Assembly (NCBI GenBank): GCA_027596195.1 | Contig: JADGJG010000717.1 | Location: 1 to 13,559 of the forward strand | Length of the DNA: 13,559 bases | Reading direction: 5' to 3' | From: Podochytrium sp. JEL0797 | Taxonomy: Eukaryota > Chytridiomycota > Chytridiomycetes > Chytridiales > Chytriomycetaceae | Shown here: in pieces, positions 1-8,839 of the stretch | How the letters are laid out: the number at the start of each line of letters is the position of its first letter | How positions within the stretch are numbered: position 1 is the stretch's first letter | Notes under the pieces: generated by a model | Databases searched by the model: none | What the model was told of the DNA's origin: nothing | Seen by the model: the letters and a program-made list of their open reading frames with translations, nothing else | Position numbers and translations under genes: made by a program

Positions 1-1780
1 GCTGCCAACATTAGCAAGCCGATGCTTCGCTTCGCTACCGAGTATGTTCTTGTTGTATTTGCATCAAGTTTTTGTGGTGATTCTCATTCCGGTTCTCCAT
101 CACAGCATCCCAACTGAATCCTTGATCTTGGTCGAAGGTGTTGTTACGCAACCAAAGGAGCTCGTCAAGAGCTGCACCGTTCAGGAAGTTGAGCTCAAAA
201 TTCAGACGGTACTGTTATGATCCAACCCCGGCTCGGCGTTCTTGTTTTCTAAACTTCAACCGTCTTGTGATAGATCTTTGTCATCAGCAAGACCAAGGAG
301 AGACTCCCCTTCTCCCTCGAAGACGCCACCCGCCCCCAGGAGGAGTTTGAGAAGGACCCACTTTTGGTCAAGGTCAACATGGACACCCGTTTGGACAACC
401 GTGTGATTGACTTGAGAGTACGTTGCTTCTCTACCCTCCCCGTTTTCTCTGTTGAGCTCATTTTTTTGTTGCGATCCAGACCGTCACGAGCCAGGCCATT
501 TTCAAAATGCAATCCGGAGTGTGCCAGTTGTTCAGAGAGTTTTTGATTGAGAAGGGATTCATGGAGATTCACACCCCGAAGATGATTGATGCTATTTCGG
601 AGGGAGGAGCGAATGTGTTCAAGTTGCAGTACTTCAACAGTTGAGTTTTTTTGTTTTTGCTGTCTCGTGTCTGATTGTTTTTTTGGTTCTGACTTTTTGC
701 GACACTTTTCGCTCTCTCTCTCACAGGAAACGCATACCTTGCTCAGTCTCCTCAGTTGTACAAGCAGATGGCCATTTGTTCCGACTTTGAGAGAGTTTTC
801 GAGATTGGCCCAGGTAATTCCTCCCTCCCCCTTTTGATGATTCCTCCATCGCTCGTCTGCTCACAATCCATTCTCTACCCCCTCAGTCTTCCGTGCCGAA
901 AACTCCTTCACCCACAGACACATGACCGAATTCATTGGTCTTGATATGGAAATGGCGTTCGAGGAGCACTACCACGAAGTCCTCGACGTGTTGGGCGAGC
1001 TCTTTGTGTTCATCTTTGACGGCCTCAAGACGCGGTACGCGCATGAAATCGAGACGGTCAGAAAGCAGTTTCCGTTCGAGGACTTCAAGTACCTCCCGCA
1101 AACGTTGAGATTGGAGTTCAAGGAGGGGATTCAGATGTTGAGAGAGGCGGGGATTGAGATTGGTGACTTTGATGATATGAAGTGAGTTTTTTTTTGGTGA
1201 TGGTGGTGAGTTTACGGAATCTCACCAAGAGTTTTGGAAACAGCACTGCGCAAGAAGTGAAGCTTGGACAATTGGTGCGCGAGAAGTACAACACGGACTT
1301 CTACATGCTCGACAAGTTCCCGGTCGCTATTCGTCCGTTCTACACCATGCCCGACCCGGCTCGTGAGGTTTGTCCACTCATTTTTCTTCTTTACTCGTTC
1401 TGTTCCCCCAAACCGAGACTAAATTCCTTTTTCAGGGATACTCCAACTCGTACGACTTTTTCATGCGTGGCGAGGAAATCATGTCTGGTGCGCAGCGTGT
1501 GCACGACGCGGACCTCCTCGAGAAGCGCGCGAAAGAGCACGGCGTCGAAATCAGCACGATCCAGGCGTACTTGGATGCCTTCAAGTACGGCGCGCCACCC
1601 CACGCTGGAGGCGGTGTCGGTTTGGAACGTGTGGTTATGCTTTACCTCAAGCTCGGAAACATTAGAAGAACGGCCATGTTCCCCAGAGACCCTAAAAGGT
1701 GAGCGTTCGTGTTTTCTTTTGGTTATTGTGGGGTGTTGGGTTTCTGATTTGTTTTCTGCTTTTTTAGACTCACTCCTTAA
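1..1780 (+). CDS. DARS1/DPS1: Aspartyl-tRNA synthetase, cytosolic (5'-partial, 9 exons)
   Basis: Class II synthetase that charges tRNA-Asp with aspartate in the cytosol. Exons read as 1-41, 106-208, 274-417, 480-639, 727-813, 887-1181, 1244-1367, 1436-1698 and 1768-1780, stop TAA; joined they give 409 residues in one frame. The eukaryotic/archaeal AspRS is about 500-560 residues, so the N-terminal extension and part of the OB-fold anticodon-binding domain lie left of the window. Visible marks: end of the OB domain (LILVEGVV), motif 2 region [15 protein letters not shown], the insert [17 protein letters not shown], flipping-loop region [10 protein letters not shown], and motif 3 [17 protein letters not shown] followed by the family's usual C-terminal end RDPKRLTP. 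No frame breaks were seen. Exon 7's acceptor (CAG at 1241-1243) is the least certain boundary; it gives [15 protein letters not shown], which fits the family. Donors include the unusual GTTGAG (640) and GTTTGT (1368). Confidence 0.96.
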
Positions 1781-1826
1781 TTGGATGTGTTTTTTGTTGG
1801 GGTGGTGGGTTGTGACGATGAAATCA

Positions 1827-1832
1827 AATAAA
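1827..1832 (+). promoter_or_regulatory. Candidate poly(A) signal AATAAA for the aspartyl-tRNA synthetase gene
   Basis: An exact AATAAA hexamer lies 47 nt after the TAA stop, in a position suitable for 3'-end formation. It is the only such hexamer close behind this gene. Short motif, so chance occurrence cannot be excluded. Confidence 0.4.
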
Positions 1833-2523
1833 TGGCTCTGTTCTTGAATTGATGGAGAGTTTGGAAAAGGGGCGAGGAGTTGTTGGGAAATGGCCCGACA
1901 TTCGCGACCGTCAAAAATGGATTTTTTTTGCTTTTTTTTTCGACATCCAAAAGTTCCAAGAAAGGTACGCACTCCTTCCACCCTCCCTAAACGCACGACC
2001 ACTTCCGAGCGAGATCGATGTATATGACGACAATTAGCGTAAATCCATTCTCCGAAGCGGCGCTGTCTGCAGGTGCGGGGTAGGACGGCTTCAACCAGAG
2101 TTTTTCTGCTGTTGCCTGAACGCCCTGCGCTGACCGGACGGGGCCCGGCTAGGCGGAGGGGTTTTCGACTTGGGCGTTTCTGGCGGAGGGACAATTGGGG
2201 GGGCTTTACATGCTCTTGGCGACCACTCGGCTGTGGTAGAACAAGGCTGGGTCGGGGGGTTCCTTGGAGCCTTTCCTTCTTGGTCCTACTCGGTCGGGCG
2301 TATTGGCCTTGAATCCGTGTTTCTCTCTTTTTGTTCTTTTGCTGGATGTTTTTGCACTTGTTGGGGACTCTTCTTTATGTCTTGTTGGGCTAATGCTGCG
2401 CAAGTGTAAAATTCGTTTCTGATTCTCATCGTTCTCCACTTCGTTGTTACACATCTTTTCTCTCCCCTTTCGTGACTCCGTTATTGACTCGCTCTTCTCT
2501 TGTCAATAGATTCCAAATGATGC
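1833..2523. other. Intergenic stretch without an assignable gene
   Basis: No recognisable protein-coding gene was found here. Positions about 2050-2300 are G-rich and hold several overlapping short open frames on the plus strand, including one starting at ATG 2018 and a Gly-rich one running to a stop near 2409, none of which matches a family I know. Positions about 2315-2510 are T-rich. The string tgtcaatag ending at 2509, 14 nt before the next gene's ATG, looks like a 3' splice site and could close an intron in that gene's 5' UTR. Confidence 0.4.
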
Positions 2524-3165
2524 ATGTCGTTTGATCCCTTTTCCTCAAGTTCGCTCTACCAGAATGTCACTGGGACGACTCTCTCTCTTGCTGACAAGAT
2601 CCGCTCGCTCCCTGTCGATAGAGACGTCAAGGCGGTTCAAGCCCTCTTTGACACTGTCCCACCCCCACCCACAACAACTCTGTGCTGCGTGAACCCAAGC
2701 TCCACCGTCCTCGCCTGCGTCGCAAGTGAACTCGAAACCGCGCTTCTGCACGGCGGGTCCGTCTTGAGTATTGGCAGCGGCTCTGGCTTGTTTGAGCACC
2801 TCCTCCAAGCCCGCATGCAAGACTCGAGGGTCAAAATTGTCGGGGTCGATGTGGCTCCCGTGAATGCATTCTTGTGTCCAGATTCGTTTTATTGCGTGCG
2901 CGCAGATCAGGATGTTTCGGGGGTGGTGATGGAGGAGGTGAAGGTGTTGGTGGGGGTTTATTTGCGTCGGCCCGCGTTGCTGGTGCAGTATTTGCGGTGG
3001 TTTCCTGAGGTGGAGGTGGTTTTGGTGGTTGGTCCGCGTGCGGAGGATCCGTTTTTGGATGAGGTTGTTGCACGGGAGTTGACGGAGTTGGGGTGGAGGT
3101 CTCGTGTTTGTGGGGACGCTTCGTTTGCGCGGTGGGATTTGTTTCAAGTTTTGAATAAAAACTAG
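2524..3165 (+). CDS. Methyltransferase-like protein (putative class I SAM-binding fold)
   Basis: Single open frame of 213 residues with no internal stop; an in-frame TGA lies two codons before the ATG at 2524, so this is the first possible methionine. Residues about 80-94 read VLSIGSGSGLFEHLL, a G-x-G-x-G glycine-rich loop at the end of a beta strand. About 20 residues later comes IVGVDV, an acidic strand end. Together these resemble motifs I and II of Rossmann-like S-adenosylmethionine methyltransferases. The C-terminal half (LRRPALLVQYLRWFPEVEVVLVVGP) continues an alternating strand/helix pattern. No substrate-specific motif is visible, so the substrate is unknown and the fold itself is inference. 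The sequence could also be a degenerate, non-catalytic relative. Third codon positions are C-rich up to about 2890 and G/T-rich after it. AATAAA at 3154-3159 overlaps the last codons. Confidence 0.55.
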   Translation: MSFDPFSSSSLYQNVTGTTLSLADKIRSLPVDRDVKAVQALFDTVPPPPTTTLCCVNPSSTVLACVASELETALLHGGSVLSIGSGSGLFEHLLQARMQDSRVKIVGVDVAPVNAFLCPDSFYCVRADQDVSGVVMEEVKVLVGVYLRRPALLVQYLRWFPEVEVVLVVGPRAEDPFLDEVVARELTELGWRSRVCGDASFARWDLFQVLNKN

Positions 3166-3348
3166 TTCTCAAAAAGAAGAGTAGTTCCTATTTGCCGACA
3201 TCTGCGATCGAAGGGGATGGATGGGCATGCGATCTGCGCACACCGAGATCGAAAGCGAAGGCTTGACCATTTTTCATTTCGCGATTTGAAAAGAAATTTT
3301 GAAAAAAACAAAAACTCACTCCAAATCACTGCGCATCTCACTTCAACC

Positions 3349-5713
3349 ATGAGCGAAAACCACTACCTCACCGCTGACAAACTGGCAGATGCGAATGCGG
3401 ACATCCACGTCCCCAAACCTGAAACTGCGGTGCCGTTGCAGAAGCAAGATCACGTCACTGTGCCGCTTGGTGGCAGCAATGAGATTCGCTGGAAGCAGCT
3501 GGGATATGTGGTTCCAGTTGGCAAGCATGGTGAAACCAAGACGCTGTTGGATAATGCCAATGGATCCGTCCGTTCTGGGCAGGTCATTGCGATTATGGGT
3601 ATGTTTGTGGCAATTTACGATCAGTTGTATGGTTCTGATTATGTTCTCTTAAAACAACTCAGGTGGGAGCGGCGCAGGCAAATCAACGCTATTGAACACG
3701 CTGGCCGGGAGAATCGCTGAGCAGAAGGGGAGCGAGATTCACGGCGAGATTCTGTTCAACGGGCAGCCGAGAAATCCAACCACCTGGCGCAACACTTGCA
3801 GTTATGTCGAGCAAGTGAGTTGAATTCGGTTCTATTCCATGCGTTTACTCATCCATGGTTGTGTCAGGACGACCTCATGTTCACGAATCTTTCGGTCGAG
3901 GAAACCTTGACTTACGCTGCCAAACTGCGACTGCCGTCATCCATGTCGTGGGCTGAGAAGCAGCAGAAGGTGGACGAGATCATCATGCAGTTGAATTTGA
4001 ATGAATGTCGCAAAACCTGGATCGGCGACAGTCTGTGTGCGTATTCGATATTTGTTTGCTCCACTTCTTGCTCCACTTCTTGCTTACTTTCTACCAGCGC
4101 GTGGTATCTCTGGAGGAGAGCGAAAGAGAGTCGCCATTGGTGTCGAGCTCGTCACAAACCCATCGTGAGTCGACACGTGATTGGATTTGAAATCTGCGCT
4201 TGGAGGCGCCGATTTAAAATCAACGCGATTTTAAATCAAACCCTGTTTTTTTTGATAGCGTCCTCTTTCTGGACGAGCCCACCAGTGGTCTTGACGCTGC
4301 CAACGCCCTTGGAATCCTCGAAACGCTGAAGGACCTTGCCACTACGCGAGGAATCGTTGTCCTCATGACGATTCACCAACCGCGTACAGAGATTCTCGAG
4401 TTGTTTGACAAGATTATTCTGTTGTCGATGGGCAAGACTCTGTTCTTTGGGCCTACCGATGCCGCGTTGGAGCATTTTGAAAATATGGGATTCCCTTTGC
4501 CTGCCAAGACGAACCCTTCTGACGTAATATCTGTTTTTAATTTGCGCGATATCGAACCCTCATTACTCTCCTTTTTACATTAGTTCTTCATGGACATTAT
4601 CACCATGGACCTTCGCACCCCCGAAAAGAAGGAGCGTTCGCTTGCAATCATTGAAAAGTTTGCGAACGCGTACGACGGAAACGAACCATATGAGCCGGTC
4701 GAACATCTTCCTGTGGACTCCAAGTACGTTTGGCCGTTGTCTTGGCACGAAGAATTCCTCGTGCTGCTTGGCCGAAACATGAAGGACGTGTTGAGAAACA
4801 AGGGGGTCATTGGCGCGACGATTGGCCAGGCTGTGTTTCTGGTCATCTTGATTGGTTTCGTGTTCTTTAGATTGGACAATGATCAAGCTGGTGTTCAATC
4901 GCGTGTTGGATTGTGAGTGATTGAATGTCTGGTTTTTGGTCCGTGTTGATATTTTATTTTCGAAACGCAGCTTGTTCTTTATCATCATCAACCAAACGTT
5001 TGGAGTTGTCATGCCAGCCATTGGAGTCTTTCCCACCGTCAGAACCATCTTTAAACGCGAGCGTGCTGCAGGGTGTTACCGCGCCTCAAGTTGTTACCTT
5101 GCCAAATTCATCAGCGCGATTCCACTCTGCTGGGCCAACTCAATCATTCTTACGGTTTTCCTCTATTGGATGGTTGGTCTTCAAAGTGGTAAGCGTCAAA
5201 AAAAAGAAGCGAATGCGACGGCAGCCAGCAGAACCAGAAATTAATCCTACTTTCCTGACAGTCGCCAGCCTTTTCTTCACGTTTGTTCTTGTCGTCCTGG
5301 TTCACTCCACCGCCGCCCTCTGTCTCGCCTACTGCATCGGCTCTGCCGTTCCGAACGCGACTGTAGGACAAATTCTTGGACCTCTCATTATCACCGTTTT
5401 CCTCCTCTTTGGTGGCCTCTTCCTCAACATTGGCTCAGTCTCCTGGGTGTTCCGCTGGATTCAATACGTTTCTATCATCTCATACACGTACAAGGCGCTG
5501 ATCCAGAACGAGTTTTACGGCCTCGTATTGCAATGCACACCTGCGATGCATTGCGACACGTACCCTGGTGCTGATGTGGTGGCTCAGTACGCTGTGGAGA
5601 GTCCTGACAAGTTTTGGTGTGTGCTGATCAACGCGTCGTTTGCACTTTTGTTTTTGACGATGGGGTATATTTTTTTCAACCAAACTTCGCGCCCTTTATT
5701 GCGTTTGAAGTGA
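3349..5713 (+). CDS. ABCG-family half-transporter, copy A
   Basis: ATP-driven membrane transporter of the White/ABCG type (nucleotide-binding domain first, then ABC2 membrane domain), which works as a dimer. Eight exons: 3349-3598, 3663-3814, 3868-4036, 4098-4164, 4259-4523, 4584-4912, 4971-5188, 5262-5713; 633 residues. Walker A GGSGAGKST at residues 84-92 is split by intron 1. The Q-loop YVEQDD (131-136), signature ISGGERKR (194-201), Walker B VLFLDEPTSGLD (214-225) and the H-loop histidine in MTIHQPR (252) are all intact. Membrane segments start near residue 376 (GVIGATIGQAVFLVILIGF), with others near 412, 460, 487, 520 and 608. A cysteine pair in CTPAMHC lies in the last extracellular loop. 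The substrate cannot be read from the sequence. ATG 3349 (caaccATG) is preferred; an in-frame ATG at 3217 would add 44 basic residues encoded by what looks like promoter/UTR sequence. Tandem paralogue of the next gene. Confidence 0.95.
4211..4237 (+). repeat. Perfect inverted repeat (10-bp arms, 7-nt loop) inside intron 4 of ABCG copy A
   Basis: Arms gatttaaaat (4211-4220) and attttaaatc (4228-4237) are exact reverse complements separated by caacgcg. They sit in the middle of the 94-nt intron 4165-4258, the longest intron of this gene, 21 nt before the acceptor AG. In the transcript this would form an AU-rich stem-loop. A GGCGCC palindrome immediately precedes it (4205-4210). Confidence 0.85.
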
Positions 5714-5857
5714 ACATTTTCTGTTCTGTATGTGATGAAATAATATTTTTATTTGCCGAAACAAAATTGTCAGTTTTTGTGGAAAAACACAAGATCTCTT
5801 GCCAAGATTACAGCCGACAAGCGCACACACCCTGCTGAAGAACAGGACACTGAGCTC
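5714..5857. other. Spacer between the tandem ABCG genes
   Basis: This 144-bp spacer must hold the 3' end of copy A and the promoter/5' UTR of copy B. It contains an AT-rich run (gaaataatatttttattt, about 5737-5754) that could serve 3'-end formation. No clear TATA box or other promoter element stands out. Confidence 0.35.
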
Positions 5858-8184
5858 ATGACTGAACCCAACGAAAAAATGGCCTCTCCAACCAGCGGCG
5901 CAGCTCCTGGCGATCACGCTGTGCAAATCATGAGCAGTGGCGCGACGGGCTCTAACGAAATTCGATGGAGAAACCTCACGTACGTTGTGCCGTATGGGAA
6001 AAAGGGGGAGACGAAAACTTTGTTGAAAGAGGCGACGGGGTATGTGCGTCAAGGACAGGTGATTGCGATCATGGGTGCGTGTTTTTTATTGGTATTTTTG
6101 ACCAACGAACTCGACTGAATGATCGCAAATAATAACACAACGCAGGCGGGAGCGGCGCGGGAAAATCGACATTGTTAAACACGTTAGTCCAGGTCTTTTC
6201 TCCTTCCCTGCATATCGTCTACTCTAACGACTTTTTAAAAGGTTGGCCGGGAGAGTGGCGGATCAAAAAGGAAGCGAAATTCAGGGAGACATTCTGTTCA
6301 ATGGAGTCCCGCGTGACCCCAACACTTGGAAAAACATGTGCAGTTATGTTGAGCAGGATGATCTCATGTTCACGAATTTGTCTGTCGAGGAGACGTTGAC
6401 ATATGCCGCCAAACTGCGACTCCCGTCGTCCATGTCGCAGCAAGACAAGGCGCAGAAGGTGGATGATATTATTATGCAGTTGAATTTGAATCATGTGCGC
6501 AAGACGTGGATTGGGGACAGTCTCAGTTGAGTCGGGGGTTTTTTGATTTTGGTAGTCTCCTGACAATTTTGTAATTTGACTCGCAATAACAAAAGGCCGC
6601 GGAATCTCTGGTGGTGAACGCAAGAGAGTGGCTATCGGTGTTGAATTGGTCACCAACCCATCGTAATATTTTCTTTTCATTGCGTTTCTTTTGTTTCGAG
6701 ATCCTCACTCTTGTTTACAGTGTCCTCTTCTTGGACGAGCCCACCAGTGGCCTCGACTCTGCCAACGCCCTCGGAATCCTCGAAACTATCAAAAACTTGG
6801 CCAAATCGCGCGGCATCATTGTCCTGATGACGATCCATCAACCGCGCACTGAGATTCTCGAGCTGTTTGACAAGATTATTCTGCTGTCAATGGGCAAGAC
6901 TCTGTTCTTTGGACCCACGAATGCCGCGTTGGAACATTTTGCGGAGCTCGGACATCCGTTGCCGGCGAAGACGAATCCATCGGATGTGAGTTTTCGTATT
7001 ATTTGAAACAAAGTCTAAAAACCCCCCGGGTTTAGTTCTTCCTGGATATTATTACCATGGACTTGCGCACCTCCGAAAAGAAGGAAAAGTCTCTCGCCAT
7101 AATCGAAAAGTTCCATGCTGCTTATCAAAAAAAATACGCCACTCACGTCTCGCCTTTCCCGAGCCAGTTGTTGGCCGTGAATTCTAAATACGTGTGGCCC
7201 CTTTCGTGGCCTGAGGAGCTCTTTGTACTGCTTGGCCGCAATATGAAGGACGTGATGAGAAACAAAGGCGTGATTGGCGCCACGATTGGACAGGCTGTGT
7301 TTTTGGTCATCTTGATTGGATTCGTGTTTTTTAGATTGGACAATGATCAGGCCGGGGTGCAGAGTCGTACGGGATTGTGAGTTTCTTTTATGCACCTCGA
7401 ATTTCTGCGTTTCTCGGCGCGTTCAAAGTTCAAAATTTTGACGCCTTCTAAATTACAGCTTGTTTTTCATCTGCATCAATCAAACGTTCGGAGTCATCAT
7501 GCCAGCCATTGGAGTCTTTCCCACCATCAGAACCATTTTCAAACGAGAGCGTGCTGCCGGGTGTTACCGCGCTTCCAGTTGCTATATCGCTAAAATCATT
7601 AGCACTATTCCACTCTGCTGGGCCAACTCGTTAATTCTTTCTGTGTGTCTCTATTGGATGGTGGGCCTTCAAAATGGTATTAATTTGAACGCATTTTCGA
7701 GGAATTCTTTCTCAAACGCATGTTTATTTTAGATGCCAATTTGTTCTTTACGTTCGTCTTGATTATTTTGACGCATTCCTCGGTCGCATTGGGTCTCGCG
7801 TACTGTATCGGATCAGCTGTTCCAACTGCGACGGTCGGACAAATTCTCGGACCCCTCATCATCACCGTTTTCCTCCTCTTTGGTGGACTCTTCCTCAATA
7901 TTGGTTCCGTTTCGTGGGTGTTCCGCTGGATCCAATACGTTTCCATCATCTCATACACGTACAAGGCGTTGATCCAGAACGAGTTTTACGGACTTACGCT
8001 TCAATGCACACCTGCAATGCATTGCAGCACATACATGGGAGACGTAGTGGTGGCTCAGTTCAGTGTGGGAAGTCCCACCAAGTTCTGGTGCATTCTCATC
8101 AACTGGGGGCTTGGGCTCTTTTTTTTGATTCTTGGATACTGTTTTTTTAACCGTACTTCACGTCCGTTGATGCGGCTGAAGTGA
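5858..8184 (+). CDS. ABCG-family half-transporter, copy B
   Basis: Paralogue of the preceding gene, 144 bp after its stop, with the same domain order and near-identical protein through much of its length. Eight exons: 5858-6074, 6146-6182, 6242-6525, 6596-6662, 6721-6985, 7036-7376, 7459-7676, 7733-8184; 626 residues. Walker A GGSGAGKST (residues 73-81), YVEQDD, ISGGERKR, VLFLDEPTSGLD and MTIHQPR are all present, so the ATPase looks competent. The membrane domain begins at GVIGATIGQAVFLVILIGF, and the loop cysteines CTPAMHC are kept. The N-terminal tail and the linker between domains (KKYATHVSPFPSQLL) differ most from copy A. Its 37-nt exon 2 exists because of an intron at LLNT|LAG (6183-6241) that copy A lacks, while copy A's intron at EQ|DD is absent here. 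ATG 5858 is the first in-frame ATG. The substrate is unknown; homodimer or A-B heterodimer are both possible. Confidence 0.95.
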
Positions 8185-8215
8185 GCTGGAGGGGGTTATT
8201 CTAAAAAGTTACCAC

Positions 8216-8225
8216 TATAAAAAAG
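8216..8225 (+). promoter_or_regulatory. TATA-like box
   Basis: Tataaaaaag, 32 nt after the stop of ABCG copy B and 115 nt before the ATG of the short open frame at 8331. A TATA box is plausible for a gene that once started here, but AT-rich chance matches are common. Confidence 0.3.
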
Positions 8226-8330
8226 AGGGAGGAAAGAACTGACGGAACGGTTTTGCGGACTAGACCATCCGCGCATACTAGTTTGCGTTCATCACTTCAC
8301 GTATTTTACGCTGTTGTAAATTACGTTGTG

Positions 8331-8462
8331 ATGGATGGTGGAGAGCTCGAATCATTGGAGGTTGAGATGGCAGACACGAACGAGTTGGAGTCCGTTCTAG
8401 CGTATTTCAAGGGTCGAGGCGTGAGTTTGCGCAATTTAATGTTCAAGTATTCACAGAAATAA
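8331..8462 (+). CDS. Short open frame, possible orphan first exon
   Basis: An ATG at 8331 opens 43 codons to a TAA at 8460-8462. The protein is acidic at its start (MDGGELESLEVEMADTNELE) and continues SVLAYFKGRG. I do not recognise it. At 8421, right after the GRG codons, comes a consensus splice donor GTGAGT, so 8331-8420 could be a true first exon whose downstream exons were lost when the retroelement to its right inserted. Alternatively the whole frame is chance. The part after 8421 belongs to a diverged repeat, which argues against coding there. Confidence 0.3.
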   Translation: MDGGELESLEVEMADTNELESVLAYFKGRGVSLRNLMFKYSQK

Positions 8463-8492
8463 GCTCAAGGAAAATTAAATTGGGTGGTGGGG
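8426..8492 (+). repeat. Diverged direct repeat, copy 1
   Basis: About 65 bp (tttgcgcaattta ... ttcaagtattc ... ttaaattgggtgg) recur in the same orientation at about 8563-8626 with scattered substitutions and small indels. This copy overlaps the tail of the short open frame at 8331. Origin unknown. Confidence 0.75.
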
Positions 8493-8562
8493 TGCACTGA
8501 TTCAAAAATAGAAAAACAGCTCATACAATAATCCTAAATTTCAATCCCTTACCCCATTGATA

Positions 8563-8626
8563 TTTGCGCAATTTATATTCAAGTATTCGAAGCAATCAGC
8601 TCCCGGAAATTTAAATTGGGTGGGGC
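8563..8626 (+). repeat. Diverged direct repeat, copy 2
   Basis: Second copy of the repeat at about 8426-8492, ending only a few bases before the LTR boundary at 8630. Shared blocks are ttgcgcaattta, ttcaagtattc and ttaaattgggtgg. The two copies are about 135 bp apart start to start. Confidence 0.75.
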
Positions 8627-8629
8627 GTA

Positions 8630-8827
8630 TGAAAGCTACGAACAGGATTTCAGGATGTGAAACGAGTGATTTTATTTGAAAAAATTCCTCTCTCCTTTTA
8701 TACCCGTCCTTTGAGGATTACATAAACCACAATAACGTAATAAATAACGTTCGAAACAAACAATCTTATCCTAATTTGCTAACCAAATTTTTTAATACCT
8801 TTCAGATCGGAACTAATTCCAAATTCA
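8630..8827 (-). repeat. Long terminal repeat of a Copia-type element (3' LTR)
   Basis: 198 bp bounded by TG...CA with matching inverted ends TGAA/TTCA. On the minus strand it directly follows a purine-rich tract GTGGGGGAG (8831-8839), as a 3' LTR follows the polypurine tract. Inside, on the minus strand, TATAAAAGG (8694-8702) is followed 18 nt later by AATAAA (8671-8676), the usual U3 promoter and R-region poly(A) signal. No second LTR was seen within the window. Confidence 0.8.
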
Positions 8828-8839
8828 ATACTCCCCCAC

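Noticed and set aside
1391..2194. 267-codon open frame on the minus strand
   Set aside because: It covers the last large exon of the aspartyl-tRNA synthetase, whose protein is unmistakable on the plus strand. The minus-strand protein is basic, low in motif content and matches nothing I know.
2545..3172. Minus-strand open frames opposite the methyltransferase-like gene (200 and 113 codons)
   Set aside because: Their His/Pro/Thr-rich composition is the expected shadow of the G/T-rich plus-strand codons.
3217..3348. Upstream in-frame ATG giving ABCG copy A a 44-residue N-terminal extension
   Set aside because: The extension is basic and AT-rich, has no counterpart in copy B, and would leave only 51 bp to the preceding gene. 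ATG 3349 has a better context. It cannot be fully excluded without a transcript start.
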